The position numbers and the translations under genes are program-made. The notes under the pieces are model-generated. The model was given only the letters and a program-made list of their open reading frames with translations. It had not been told where the DNA came from and searched no databases. From Triadica sebifera (Eukaryota; Streptophyta; Magnoliopsida; Malpighiales; Euphorbiaceae): DNA of 64,000 nucleotides. Positions 46,931 through 58,951 of this stretch are shown one piece after another; the stretch's first letter is position 1, and every line of letters starts with the position of its first letter. The stretch lies in NCBI GenBank assembly GCA_023653625.1, contig CM042913.1, positions 11,573,069 through 11,637,068 of the forward strand, written 5' to 3'.

Positions 46931-47116
46931 TATTGTAAGATATTAACTTGATTGTGTAATTAAGGATGGGTGAAGGTAGGTAAAAAATGTGAGAGTGTGT
47001 AATTAATGGTAGGTAGGTGAATGTAGGTGAGGGTAGGTAGGATTAAGGTTGTATATATATGTAACATCCTACTATCAATAAAATCATAAAATTCTCTCAA
47101 TTCTTTGTTTATTACA
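46931..47116 (+). repeat. 5' LTR of the third Copia element
   Basis: 186 bp. It contains extra GTAGGTGA-type repeats and an AATAAAATC poly(A)-like signal, and is followed directly by the primer-binding site. Confidence 0.92.
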
Positions 47117-47819
47117 TGGTATCAGAGCTGGTTTCAATACTTCTAGCGTTAGAAAATTTGTTTTAATTTAATTTTGGTTTTGCCCCAAAGAGCATACTCG
47201 TTGATTTTTTGGTTCACATTTCCGAGTGACTTTTATGTGTCACCACCCATACTAGTGGGTACACCACCTCTAGATCGATTTCTCCACCAAATCCGATCAC
47301 TGGAACCCTAGCGTGTGAGCATTACGCATGACTGCCTTCTTTTGCCTAGTTCTCCATGCACCGGCATGTGTAGCGGACCCATTTTTCCAACTTCTCCGAT
47401 AGTTATCTTTATCTGGGTGGCCTTTCGGTGGTGATTGTTTGTCTATCAATTTTTTTTATTCTGTCCTTTGTATACAGTGATTTTCAGTGCTGCCATTATA
47501 ATTTACTGTTATCGGTTTTAATCTATTATTGTTTAGGTGATTGATTTGCTGTTATTTGGGAGTTTGGATGTGTTTGAGTGTTAAATTCTTTTACTTGGAT
47601 GGTAGACATCGGTGCGGTGTGAGGCCTTTTATATTACATTTGTTGTTTTTCCACTCTTTCAATATTCAAAATAATTTTGAGTGGTTTGATTATTTTTACC
47701 AAATATGGAAAATTGTCATAATATTTACTGATGAGTACGTTAAGTACTAAGATTTTATGAAATCTTAGCCTAATTAGCCTACTCCTGTCACTACACTTGT
47801 CGAATTAGATAAATCCAAT

Positions 47820-50800
47820 GCATGTCCTATGTCTTCTTCTTCCAAATGGGTTTTTGATTCAGGTGTCATAGATCACATCAGAGGTAATTTTAGTTTATTT
47901 TCTACCTTTCAAAAACATACATCTAACTCTAGTGTTATTTTACCAGATGGATCCACATTGTATGTACTTGGATCTAACACAATTATTCCTACTCCATCAC
48001 TTCTTTTGTCATTTGTTTTTAGTCTACCTCAACTATCTTTCAATTTAATTTATGTCAGTAAACTTACTCGTACCTTAAACTATTGTATCTCATTCTTTTT
48101 TTTATTATTATTTGTTTCAGGATCTTACGACAAAACAAATTATTAATAAAGGACATAAGTATGGGGGCCTCTATATCCTTGATACAAAAGTACCGAGATT
48201 CATTGCTTGTTCTAAAGTAGTCAACTCCTTTGAATCACATTGTAGGTTTAGTCATCCTTTTTTTCTGTGTTAAAAAATTATGCCATCAGCTTCAAAGTCT
48301 GCCTTCTCTAGATTGTGACTCATGTTAATTTGCAAAACATTATCGTCTTAATTCAAGTCCAAGAGTCAATAAACGAGCTAGTACTACTTTTGAGTTAGTT
48401 TATTCAGATGTTTAGAATCCTTGTCTTATTACATCCAAAACAGGGTTTCAGTATTTTATTACGTTTATTGATGATTATTCTCGGATGACATAATTGTATT
48501 TAATGAAAAATCATTCTAAGTTGTTTTTTCATTTTTTTTTGCTTTTTGTGCTAAAATTAAAACTCAATTTCATATATCTATCCAAACTATAAGAAGTGAT
48601 AATGTGAAAGAATATTTGTATACCACTTTTCAAAATTATATGATTCCACATGGTATTTTTCATCAGACTTTTTGTATTGATGCACCATCTCAAAATGGGG
48701 TTGTTGAGCGGAAAAATACACCTTCTAGAAACTATAAGGACATTATTATTCCAAAATATTTTGGGTAGATATCTCCACAGTTTATTTTCTGATAAATTGC
48801 ATTTCATTGTTTGTTCTTAATGGTGATATACCTTATCATGTTTTTTTTAAACAAAACATTATTTTCTATTGAACCTAAAATATTTAGGTGTACTTGTTTT
48901 GTTCGGGATGTTCGTTCTTTTAAATGTATTTTTCTTGGGTATTCTCATATTCAAAAGGGATATAGGTGTTATTGTCCTATTTTTTACAAGTATCTTGTTT
49001 CAATTGATGTCACATTTTTAGAAGATATTTCGTTTTCTTCATCTATATCTTACACAATTCAGGGAGAGGATGATGGTTTATTAATCTACATGGTTACAAC
49101 TCTAGCACCAAATCTTGTTGAGTTTGTCCCAACTCAACCAAAACCTCTTATAGTACAACTCTATTCTCAGAAAACTTCTACTTTGGAATCATGTCTTATG
49201 CCAACTGTACCAATTCCTTTGTCGTCAAATCCAGTCTCTCAGTCTATCAATCCGGATGACCTTCCTATTGCTCTTTGGAAAAGTAAACGTTAGTGTACTG
49301 ATCATGTTGCTCTTCGGAAAGGTAAACGTTAGTGTACTTATCATGTTTCTTCTTTTGTGTCTTATAATCATTTGTCTCCATTATCTTGTTCTTTTATTGC
49401 TTCGTTGGATTCAATTTTTGTTCCTAAAATTGTTCATGAAGTATTGTCTCACCTTGGTTAGCGTTAGACTATGATTAAGAAAATAAATGCTTTAGATGCT
49501 AATGGTACTTGAGACTTGGTAGCTATTCCACCTGGTAAAAGAGCAGTGGGGTGTAAATGGATGTTTGCATTAAAATTTCATTCATATGGTTCAATTGCAT
49601 TACTCAAATCTTTCCTTTTGCCCAAAGACTATGCATAAACATATGGAGTACATTATTCTGACACATTTTTCCCTATTGGCAAATTGAATTTTGTTTGCCT
49701 GTTCATTTTTTTGGCAGTTACGATTGACCCTCTTATTAGCTAGATATTAAAAATGCATTTTTGCATGATTCCAAAAGGAAGTGTATATGGAGCAACCATC
49801 TGGATTTGTTGTTCAGGGGGAGTCAAGGAATGTCTGTCAACTTCGGAAATCTTTGTATGGCCTAAAACAAAGTCCTCGTGCATGGTTTGGTAAATTTAGT
49901 CCAGCAATGGAGACATTTGGGATGCATAAGAGAAATTTGATCATTCAATCTTTTATAGACAATCTGCTTATGGGATTATACTTTTAGTTGTGTATGTGAA
50001 TGATATTATCATCAATGGAAGCGATACTTAAGGGATTTCATTTCTAAAAAAGTTTATTTAGAGTTAATTTAAAATAAAGGATTTGGGGGTGCTAAAGTAT
50101 TTTTCGAGAATTGATATATCAAGAAGGAAAGGTATAGTTTGATCTTAGAGGAAGTATGTTATGGATTTATTAACTAAGACAGGGAAACTGGAAGTCAAAC
50201 TATGTAGTACTCCAATGACTCTTAATCTTTAACTCACAAAGGATGGAAATCTATTTGAAGAGTCAGAAAGGTATAGAAGGTTGGTTGGTAAACTTAATTA
50301 TTTTACTGTTACTTGACCAGTATAGTTTATGCAGTCAATATTGTAAGTCGGTCCATGTTTGCTCCAACAATTCATCATTGGGAAGCTTTAGAACATATTT
50401 TGTCCTATTTGAAAGGGGCATCGAGACAAGGCTTAGTGTATAAGAATTATGGTCACACTCAAATTGAATGTTTTTAAGATGCAGTTGGGCTTGATCTAAA
50501 GATTGATCGAAGATCCATTATTGGTTATTGTGTATTTGTGGGTGGCAATTTGATTTTTATGGAAGAGTAAAAAGCAACATGTGGTATCTTAGTCTAGTGC
50601 TAAATCAGAGTATAAAACTGTGGCCCAATCCACGAGTGAGGTAATGTGGGTCTCTCATCTCTTAGTTTCAAGGTTTCAACGCTAGCAATATTATGGTGTG
50701 ATAATCAAGCTGCAATTTATATTGCTTTTAATACAATTTTCATGAACGTATTAAACATATAAAGATTGATTATCATTTTGTTCATGAGAAAATGCAATAA

Positions 50801-50870
50801 AATTTAATTTCTACAAGATATATCAAGACTGAAGAATAATTTAGAGATATTTTCACAAAAGCTCTAAATG
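47820..50870 (+). pseudogene. decayed pol of the third Copia element, gag apparently absent
   Basis: The first recognisable protein after the primer-binding site is protease (KWVFDSGVIDHI near 47842). Then come integrase pieces (IRSDNVKEY near 48590; APSQNGVVERKNT near 48683-48721), RT (MYMEQPSGF...LYGLKQSPRAW, 49781-49910; the YVDD box reads YVND near 49993-50004) and RNase H (about 50560-50870). I see no capsid or zinc-knuckle coding sequence in 47130-47820, so gag is deleted or unrecognisable. Stops and frameshifts are frequent. Confidence 0.85.
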
Positions 50871-50939
50871 GAACTCGAGTGTCTTATATTTGTAAAAAGT
50901 TGGTCATGATTGATATCTATACTCCAACTCGAGAGGGAA

Positions 50940-51100
50940 TGTTTTAAGATACCAACTTGATTTGTGTAATTAAGGATAGGTGAAGGTAGGTAAGGTAGGT
51001 GAGGGTGTGTAATTAATGGTAGGTAGGATTAAGGTTGTATATATATGTGACATCCTACTATCAATAAAATCATAAAATTCTCTCAATTTTTTTTATTACA
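50940..51100 (+). repeat. 3' LTR of the third Copia element
   Basis: 161 bp, TGTTTTAAGATACC to TTTTATTACA. It is shorter than the 5' LTR by loss of part of the GTAGGT-repeat region. Confidence 0.92.
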
Positions 51101-52430
51101 TATATATTTTTATTTTATTTTTATTTTTCCGGCTTTTATACTTTGAAGAAAAAATTTTGTGTTTTTGTTGCTCTTATATTATGTGGCAAGGTTTGTTTAC
51201 TCATTTATGTTTTCTGTTTTTCAAATCATTATAGCTTCATGATATCCTCATGGCTACAAATGAACCCTGCCCGCAACCACAGCAATTATGGATGGGGCAT
51301 CACTTCTTATAGTTGCAAATGAACCCTACCCGCAACCACAGACTTCTGAACATCTTGCTGCTGTTCAAATAATGCGTCTCCAGCATATCATAATTCTTCA
51401 AAATAAAGTTGATCTAGTTCAAGAAAATGTAGCAATCAATCAGCATGAGGCGATTCAGAAATTTATTTGGGTTTTAAATCCTTCTACCACTTTTCTGCAC
51501 AACTCTCTCATTATTAGATAGCTGTTTTAGGAGGCACGTGCTTTTTTCCCCTCACTGCAGGAAATTATAATGTATACACACACACTGTTGGCCATGGGGC
51601 ACAAAATTTTGTCCTAAGTCCCAACCCAACCCAGTTTGACCAAGACGTGCTCTTAAAGTGTAAGAGGCTTGGGATTAAGGGTTGCAGCCCAGTCTGGCAT
51701 GATGTAGCTTAAGAAATAAATTAAAATGACATTTATTTTCTTAATATGTTCAATTAAGTTGGGTTTGGTCAATAAACCAAGCCAGGCTTTTCAGACTTAA
51801 CCCGAGCCAAGGCCTAGAAGTAAAATGTTATTGTCTGATAAAGCCACTAGTTGTTCAGGTATAATGTGCATTCAATACCTTTTTTTTTTTCTTTTTAAAA
51901 TTTTTAGGCATGCTATTATCAAATATCTTAGATATTTGTTTTGTGAAAATTTAGAGCTTAAAGCATTTGAAGAAATTAAAAAAAGAACTAAAATAGGAAA
52001 CAAAATAGAGGAGGAAGAAAAAACATGTCAATCATGAATTTTGAGTTATTTGATTATTGCAAGGACTAAAACAGAAAGTTATTTGCTTTTTAGAATAGCG
52101 CCTTGCTAGATGGCATGTATCATGTGATTTGTATTCTACTTATCCATGTAACACTTTCATTTCAGGGAACTGTTGCTGATGGTGCTCCGGTGGTGCCAAT
52201 TTCTGCACAACTGAAGTATAATATTGAAGTTGTGTGTGAATACTTGTGAAAAAAATCCCTATTCTAGAAAGAAACTTTATTTCACCTCCTAATATGATTG
52301 TGATTCGATCTTTTGATGTGAATAAGCCTGGGTATGAGGTTGATGAGATTAGAGATGGTGTGGCTAGTGGAAGCATTCTCAGAGTATGTTTCTTAACAAT
52401 GGGATTGCTTGACTTTGTTGTTGTCTTCTA

Positions 52431-52655
52431 TAGGTGTGTTTGAAATTGCTGTTAAGTGTCCAAAAAGCAGATTTAGAATTTTTTTGATTTAATTGATTGA
52501 TTTTTTTAAATTTTTTATAAACTGTATTTCTTAAACCTGCTTCTGGGAAAAGTATCTATTTACTTTTTTTTTTTTTTTCCAAAAACAGTTTTCAAACCTA
52601 AAAAAATTTAAAAATAAATTTTTTTCTCCAAAAACACTTTTGCCAAACGGGACTT
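52431..52655. repeat. dispersed AT-rich repeat, copy 1
   Basis: Shares with 61978-62205 the blocks TGTTTGAAATTGCTGTTA / TATTTGAAATTACTGTTA, GATTTTTTTAAATTTTTTATAAACT, TATTTACTT, AGTTTTCAAA and AAAATTTAAAAATAA, ending near CAAACGG. It lies exactly in the gap where an eIF2-gamma exon is missing. Confidence 0.7.
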
Positions 52656-52870
52656 ATAGATTTTCCGTTCTGTTTATTTTGCATCTCTGAATCCTGGACA
52701 ATATCCTTCTCAACATTTTTTATATATTTGCTTCATGCATTCTTTTCACATCTTTGATGCATATGTGCTCTGTTAACAATCTTTCCTGTGCAGTGACATG
52801 TGTAGATTGTTTGGTGGGTCAGGTTTTTGGAGATGTTGGATCACTCCCTGAAGTTTTTGTCAAGCTAGAG

Positions 52871-54571
52871 GTAATGAGCTGAACTGCAAAATCTTTCTCT
52901 AGATGTTGACTTGAACAAATTTAGCATCATGGAGCATGTGGTATGCACGCATATCCCATATCTTGCTTATGTTTGAAATTGGTATTTTTGGGTAGGATAG
53001 GGCTTGATTGTATTTATTGTTCAGTAATCAATCCTTTTTTTTTTTTTTGTGTCATTCTTGTGTTGTTTTCCGGAATAAAATTCGAAATTTAAATTAGTGC
53101 CTCAACTGTTGAGGCCAAAGGTTTTTATTTGGCCTAATTACCACATTTTTGTTTTACAGTAAATTTAGCACCTATATATTACAGAAATGGAACATATATT
53201 ATGTTATATTCTTAAAAAAATAAAAAATAAATAAACTTCACAAATGAAAAAAACACATCTCATGCCTATCCCACTTTTTTTTTTTTTTTCAAAAGAGACC
53301 CTTTATCTGTTTTCCTTCACAAATCCCATTGCCATCCACGGATGGAGACATCACCAGCAAAATCTTTTATTTTATCCAACTTATACCCCATGATGTGCAG
53401 CCCACCTGTAGACTCATTTTTGTTGTGTTATTTATTTGGACTATCAAGTGTGGGTTAACAGGTTTGCAAATCCAACAAGGTCATCCAAGCTGTTGTAGCT
53501 TCTTTTTTCCTAACTGAACTCTCATATTCATCTGATGAAAAAAGGAAGGAAAAAAAAAATTCCAGTTACCTTGCCAATTACCTAAACCATACATTGGAAC
53601 AATGACATCAAAAAAATAGGGAAACACATCATAGTTTCGTGCTTATGCACCTTGGGTCCCAAGATTTTTCTTTTTTTTTTTTTTTTTGGTTGTGGCTTTG
53701 GTATTCTGTATTTTTTGTCGTTAGCACTTTAATGTCAATTAAACAATGCGTTAACATGGCTTGCATGTTCAGTTATAATTTTTTTGTGAGTAATTTTGCA
53801 TTTATAACAACCATAAATCTTTAAACTTTAATTACAGTGAAAATAAAAAAAATGATATTCTTAATTAGATTCTAATAATGAGTCCTTGATGCTCAGTAGG
53901 ACAGAAAATTATTGAAAAAGATAATAATCTTATTGAAAGTGCATGCTATGCTGCTCCACATCTGTATAAACTAACAGAGTTAGTTGGTTTGGCACAATAA
54001 TGCTAACTGTGAAAACGAAGTGTATCAACGTCAAAGAAAAAAATCATAGGACCAATGGCAATGGTGCTAGAACTGCAGGGTATTTTATTGTACTTAAAAA
54101 AAGGCCTTACGTAGAAAATAAAAAATAAAAGTTGTTTGTAAGTAGCGTAGACCAAAAGTAAATAGGGAAATACCCTGCAAATTTTATGGGGATAACCTTA
54201 ATCTGGAGGGTGGTAATCAATACTGTTAGCGGTAGAGCTAGAAGTTTCAAGTGAGACTATGGGTGCACACTAGAGAGGCTAAGAACATTGATTTGAGCCT
54301 GGCAGTTGCTTGAGGCAAGTCAGGCAGGTAGATTTGTTTTTCTGAGAGAGGGAGTGACCTGGACAAGTGTTTTTTTTAAATTAAAAAAAGGACTTAAAGA
54401 TAGTCTAGTAGTAGTTTTCAGGGTCTAATTTCATTAGATTTTTTTTTTTAAAAAATGAATCTATCTTTTCCTGCTTTGATTTGTATCGTTGCTTGATATT
54501 AATAATACTTAAAAGGGACTTGAGGCCTTTCTGTGCTCATTTGATGCTGATAGTTTGCTCTTATCATACAT
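52871..54571 (+). other. last intron of the eIF2-gamma pseudogene
   Basis: 1.7 kb between the last two exon relics. It holds several poly-T runs (53036-53050, 53274-53290, 53668-53687) and a moderately GC stretch (53290-53520) with no convincing protein. Confidence 0.6.
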
Positions 54572-54878
54572 GTGAATTTTTTTCTTCTTCGACGACTTAA
54601 TAGTGTTAGGACAATGGGATCAGAAAAGCAAGGAAAAGTGTCAAAGCTAGCTAAGGGAGAGATTCTCATGCTGAACATAGGGTCCATGTCAACTGGAGCA
54701 AAAGTTATTGCAGTTAAGAATGATTTGGCAAAGCTGCAGCTAACAGCTCTCCTGTGTGCACTAGCAAGGGAGAGAAGATTGCACTTAGCCGTAGAGTTGA
54801 GAATTGCATTGGCGTCTTATTGGTTGGGGCATGATTCATGCTGGAACAACCCTTGATACTCCGCCGTTCTCCCTCTGA

Positions 54879-55879
54879 GTGATTTCTAATAGGTGGGAGA
54901 AAAATCTATCAGAAAGGCATAAAAGATGTGGGAAGGTAAGGAATTGGTTGGTACAATTTTTGTCCTGTGGAGAAGAAAACACACCTCTGGGTAGCTTTTA
55001 TTATTTGTTTTGTTTTATTTTTCATTTACAATCCAAGTTTTGAACATGAGTCATTTCAACTAAGTATATATATATATACGAGTATGTTATCGTAACTTCA
55101 TGTCATAAATAATAACGTGTGATTATAATTATTAATCAGTAGATTAACTGTTATAAATAATTAACAATAAATATGATATTTACTAAATATTTGTAGAGTG
55201 CAAAATATTTAATATAATTTTGCATCATTTAAATTATTTATAACTTCAATTAAAATTATCACCTATTTTTTTCAAGAAATTATCAAATGACATGGAAAAA
55301 AAACATTAATTAGGATAACCCACAACATAATCTATAGCACCCGAGCCATTATATCAAGAGGAACAAATTATCCCCAAGAATTGGTATGGACGCAAACAAA
55401 TTCAAAATCAAAATTAATATTATAAGATTAAGCTCAGGGGAAGGAGTAGTTGTTAATGGAGAATTGCATGCTCTCACACACAGCTATGCTCCAACCAATA
55501 TTCAATATGAAAAATATTTATGGCAAATATGATATGCTTCTGGGAAACAAATAGAAATTTCTCATTTAAGGTACCATAACAAAAGAAATGTTTGACATTG
55601 CGCAAAACCATAAGGATACAAAATGTGGTTATATATACCATTAGCCAAAAAGCACAACCATTAAAATTAGAACCTCCACAAACTTATTATAACCATAAAA
55701 TCCACATGATTAATTTTCCAACGGACAATAAAATAATTAAGATCCACAGAGTTGCTATCGAGTTAAGGAGTTCACAGCTCAAATGACCCAATTGTATTAC
55801 TATACGCTCTAAGAAAAATAGTTCACCAAGCTCACTTCCACACTGTATTTCCTTCAATCCACACAAATCTCTTTGTCAT
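54879..55879. other. downstream intergenic DNA
   Basis: Probable 3' UTR relic to about 55060, with a small TATATATATATA run at 55065-55077, then AT-rich DNA with no supported gene. Confidence 0.5.
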
Positions 55880-56730
55880 TCTATTTCTAAAGTTTTCAAA
55901 TTATAAGAAATATTTTACTGGTTCATAATAAAGTTGGCTTCTGGACCAGTATGACTCGTGAATGCTATATATCACTTCATACATAACATATTAAGATGAA
56001 ATTTTTACCAAAATTTATATAAGACATAATTTTATAACTTTTATCTTTCGAAAAATTACAAATTTTGTCTATAACTCAAAATAATTAAATAAATTTCTCT
56101 TGTACAGGAACTAACCAACTATAGAACAATCGTGGTTATTTTTATCATAACTCAAAATATACACGATATATGAACTGCAATTTAGTATACAGCTAGCTAT
56201 CACATGTATCTAAAAATTTTATGTTTTATGTTTCATTAAAGGATATCTATAAGATAGTCAAAATAGAAAAAAATTGTAGGGTAGTTTGCTGAAAATCAAA
56301 CCAGAACTAGTTTTACTCAAATAATAATTTCTCTTAAAATACATCAAATTTATATAAAAAAAAAACTATTTTAGACACATATATATGAGACATAGATCTA
56401 AAAGTTTCATGTTTTGAACTTTTCCAAATTCCCTCTCTAAACTACGAAAATTAAGTCTTAATATTCTTCCATAAAAATATAATTCAGAGCTTCAATTTAG
56501 TAGTTTACACCCCATGAATCCTAATTTATCTAATCTTTAATTCAACATTAGTAACATATGGAGGAATAATTAATTTACCAAAGATTTTCTTACTTGATTT
56601 ATAGCAGAACTTTGAAATAAAATATAGAAATGAAGGGAAGAAAAAGTATTGGTAGAAAAAATAAGAAATTTGAACTTTGACTAAGCCAACTTTATCTTTT
56701 TTGTTTTTTTTTTTGCTGTTTGTTTCCCTC

Positions 56731-56786
<56 letters not shown>

Positions 56787-57000
56787 CATCTCATTTTACT
56801 AACTAATACAAAAATATAATTTAATCACTTATTTTAATTTAATTAAATTAATCATGTCAAATTTTTATTAATTCAATATAATCTCTTTATTCACTTAAAT
56901 ATTAATTTCATATTATTTTCATCTAAATTATAAAACAGACAAGTGTATCTCTATACAATTATAAAATACTTAAAAATAAATTAAGTATATATTATAAATT
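55880..57000 (-). mobile_element. relic of the Ty3/Gypsy-like LTR family seen at 13-18 kb
   Basis: Blocks match block B in the same order and orientation: AACCAG...TAGTTTTACTCAAATAA followed by TCTCTTAAAATAC (56309-56342) corresponds to AACCAGTTTTATTCAAATAACC...TCTCTTCATATAC (about 17610). GACATAGATCTAAAAGTTTCATGTTTTGAACTT corresponds to GACATAGATGAACAACTTTTATGTTTTATACTT. Termini are not identified and divergence is high. Confidence 0.45.
56731..56786. repeat. (ATT)n microsatellite
   Basis: About 18 ATT units; the poly-Ile frame on the minus strand is an artefact. Confidence 0.95.
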
Positions 57001-57060
57001 TATTTAAATAAAAATACATATTATGTATGTGTTAAAGTGATATATATTTATAAAAATGTT

Positions 57061-57960
57061 GTTTACGTTCATATTTCTTTTGCAAAATAGTCGATGAACC
57101 AAGTTGCTCATTTCGCCATATACTTTAATGGGTTGTGGATATTTCTTCTTACTGATGAAAGTTACTGCATTATTTTTAAATAATTATTAATAATATTTAT
57201 GATTTATATATTTTTATAAGAGAATTGATTGAAAATTTAATACTGATTTCAATTTAAGATCTCTATAATTTAAATATTTTTAAATGAAATTTCACTTTAA
57301 GTTTGTACTAATTAATCAAATATAAGAACAAATAATGATTTTGATTTATTTCATTTTTGGTTTCATACTACTAAATATATATATATTTATCATGGTATGG
57401 TAATTTAAGTCTAGTTCAAATTGCTAAATAAATTTATTGTCAGGCTACGTTGTTTTTTTAAAAAAAAAAAAATTTATTTGACATTTAGTTACAAAACAAC
57501 AAATAATACTCTCAATTTGCGGGACGTACATGGATGTTGTCTCTCGATTGACGTACGTATGATTACCCTATAGTCAGTCTTAATAATTCCAAAAACGAAA
57601 AACCCACGTGCTAAATGTGACGTGTTCCTTAAATAATTTTTTAAATCAACACTTAATTTTTTTGAGTGCATTAAATCAACACGTATTACTTTACTTGTAA
57701 TATGCTTACAGTCCCTGGTGGCATATTCTATTTCCCTTTTTCCCTCTTTACCCCTCTTCATCATCTTTCACATCAAATTTTCTCTCTTTTCTTTGTTGAT
57801 TTGAAAATGTTGTTTCTGATTCTTAGATTTTACTCTTTTATAGACCAAAATATGGGTCACTCCTTAATCGATCATTGATGATTAATAACACTAAGTTAAT
57901 CATATTCTTATTATAATCGACTAAATTTCCAATAAAAAGCATTAGATGTTTATATGTTGT
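57061..57960. repeat. direct segmental duplication, copy 1
   Basis: Matches 60124-60955 over almost its full length in the same orientation. Shared blocks include GAACCAAGTTGCTCATT, ATTTATGATTTATATATTTTTATAAG, TCTCTATAATTTAAATATTTTTAAATG, GTACTAATTAATCAAATATAAG, CCACGTGCTAAA, GGCATATTCTATTTCCCTTTTT and TTTCTGATTCTTAGATTTTACTC. Copy 1 has about 50 extra bases after the ACGTG cluster; copy 2 has a separate AT-rich insertion. Confidence 0.9.
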
Positions 57961-58110
57961 TAAAGAATACTAAATTCGGTAGCTAATTAATTCTAGCGTA
58001 CAGATTGGCAACAATTTAGCAACAGAAAGATATATGTCTTTGTATTGAAGGTTTAGCGTCGAAATTGAAATCAACTGCTATTTTAGCAACTGAGTTGAAA
58101 TCCTTTGCTA
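57961..58110. repeat. TTTAGC-motif repeats (CACTA-like subterminal type)
   Basis: Repeated TTTAGCAAC, TTTAGCGTCG and TTTTAGCAACTGAG motifs. Together with those at 58950-59330, they resemble the subterminal repeats of plant CACTA elements. Confidence 0.3.
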
Positions 58111-58404
58111 GATTTATAACAATACGACATCATTTTTATATAAGTCCATATAATACTTCTCCACTTTTTTTTTTCTCTTTGCCACCGTCCACTCGAATTA
58201 TCCACTTCCATCAATCTGCTCTGTCTTTCACCTATTTCTCTCACCCTCACCCTCTTTTAACCGCTACTCTCACTCGTCGTCTGACACCACAATCTCCAGC
58301 AACCAGTTTTTCATTGCGTTGCCTCTTCTACCTCTCCTCTAATTGGTGCATTGTAAAACCCTAAATCAATTTACTGATAGTGACATCCACTAGAGATCTC
58401 CGCT

Positions 58405-58671
58405 ATGAGAATTCTTTTTAATCGTAATTCAATCCCCAAGGTTATCAAGACCCTCATGCTGTTGAAGAATGACATGAGGTTTGGGTCTAGGGCTAAGGCT
58501 GGAGTTGGAACTGGAGGTAGGTTTGGTATTAAAGGTCGTGAGCTTAGGGTTCTAGAGTTGAATCAAAATAAGGTTGATTGGCCAATTCTCGTTGTGGTAA
58601 ACAAGAAACAAAACAAAGGAAAAAGGAAGATGAGAAGCAAAATTACTATGTCAATATGGGTTATAGATTAG
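58405..58671 (+). CDS. hypothetical small protein, 88 codons
   Basis: Open from ATG 58405 to TAG 58669-58671. It is preceded by a C/T-rich, 5'-UTR-like stretch (58150-58340) with AACCCTAAATCAATTT just before the ATG. The product is basic, with a Gly-rich centre (AKAGVGTGGRFGIKG) and a Lys/Arg-rich tail (KKQNKGKRKMRSK). I recognise no family. It lies between CACTA-like motif blocks and the two copies of the direct duplication, so it may be a captured or duplicated gene fragment. It could equally be non-coding. Confidence 0.25.
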   Translation: MRILFNRNSIPKVIKTLMLLKNDMRFGSRAKAGVGTGGRFGIKGRELRVLELNQNKVDWPILVVVNKKQNKGKRKMRSKITMSIWVID

Positions 58672-58951
58672 GACTTTGAGAGAGAACTTTCCTGAACTCT
58701 TTTATAGAGAGTTTGAGTTTAGTTTTGATATCTACAGATTTCAATGTTGTTTGTTGCTTTTTATTTTTATTTTTATTTTAAGAAACAAATTATATTTTTA
58801 TTTTATATCGAAAATTTGTTAATCTAAATGTTATGGGGAACTATGAGGGCATATTCAATATTTTAATATTTATTTTATAACTCACTGAATTTTAAAATTA
58901 AAAAATAATATTAAAAAATTATTATAAATTGAAAAAATAAAATTTAGACAT

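Larger units (their letters stand above)
46931..51100 (+). mobile_element. third Ty1/Copia element, inserted in an intron of the eIF2-gamma pseudogene
   Basis: The element is 4170 bp, flanked by a perfect 5-bp target duplication TATAT (46926-46930 and 51101-51105). The LTRs are 46931-47116 and 50940-51100. They share TAAGGATRGGTGAAGGTAGG, the GTAGGTAGGATTAAGG run, ATCCTACTATCAATAAAATC and the end TTATTACA. A canonical primer-binding site TGGTATCAGAGCT begins at 47117, and GAGAGGGAA precedes the 3' LTR. It runs in the same direction as the host gene. Confidence 0.95.
45557..54878 (+). pseudogene. non-processed pseudogene of translation initiation factor eIF2 subunit gamma
   Basis: The exons align in order to eIF2-gamma, the GTPase subunit that delivers initiator tRNA to the 40S ribosome. 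Exon relics: 45557-45650 (MSRKGFMEQDLSKLD), 45738-45799 (P-loop GHVAHGKST), 46488-46590 (ELERNITIKLGYANAKIYKC), 46678-46779, 51235-51470 (SEHLAAVQIMRLQHI), 52166-52383 (NFISPPNMIVIRSFDVNKPG), 52794-52870 (GSLPEVFVKLE) and 54572-54878 (GEILMLNIGSMSTGAKVIAV). Introns are retained, so this is a duplicated gene, not a retrocopy. Lesions: a stop in exon 1; frameshifts in exons 1, 4, 6 and the last; donor GT read as AT after exon 4; acceptor AG read as AT before the last exon; a locally rewritten segment in exon 5; and about 60 residues of the middle domain missing between 52383 and 52794. It cannot make the normal factor. Confidence 0.93.

Noticed and set aside
45557..54878. Functional eIF2-gamma gene
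   Set aside because: An in-frame stop, several frameshifts, lost splice sites and a missing exon exclude a normal product.
56526..56789. Minus frame starting with poly-isoleucine
   Set aside because: Translation of the (ATT)n microsatellite.
58065..58364. 99-codon frame upstream of the 58405 ORF
   Set aside because: Ser/Pro/Leu-rich translation of a CT-rich, 5'-UTR-like stretch; no motif.
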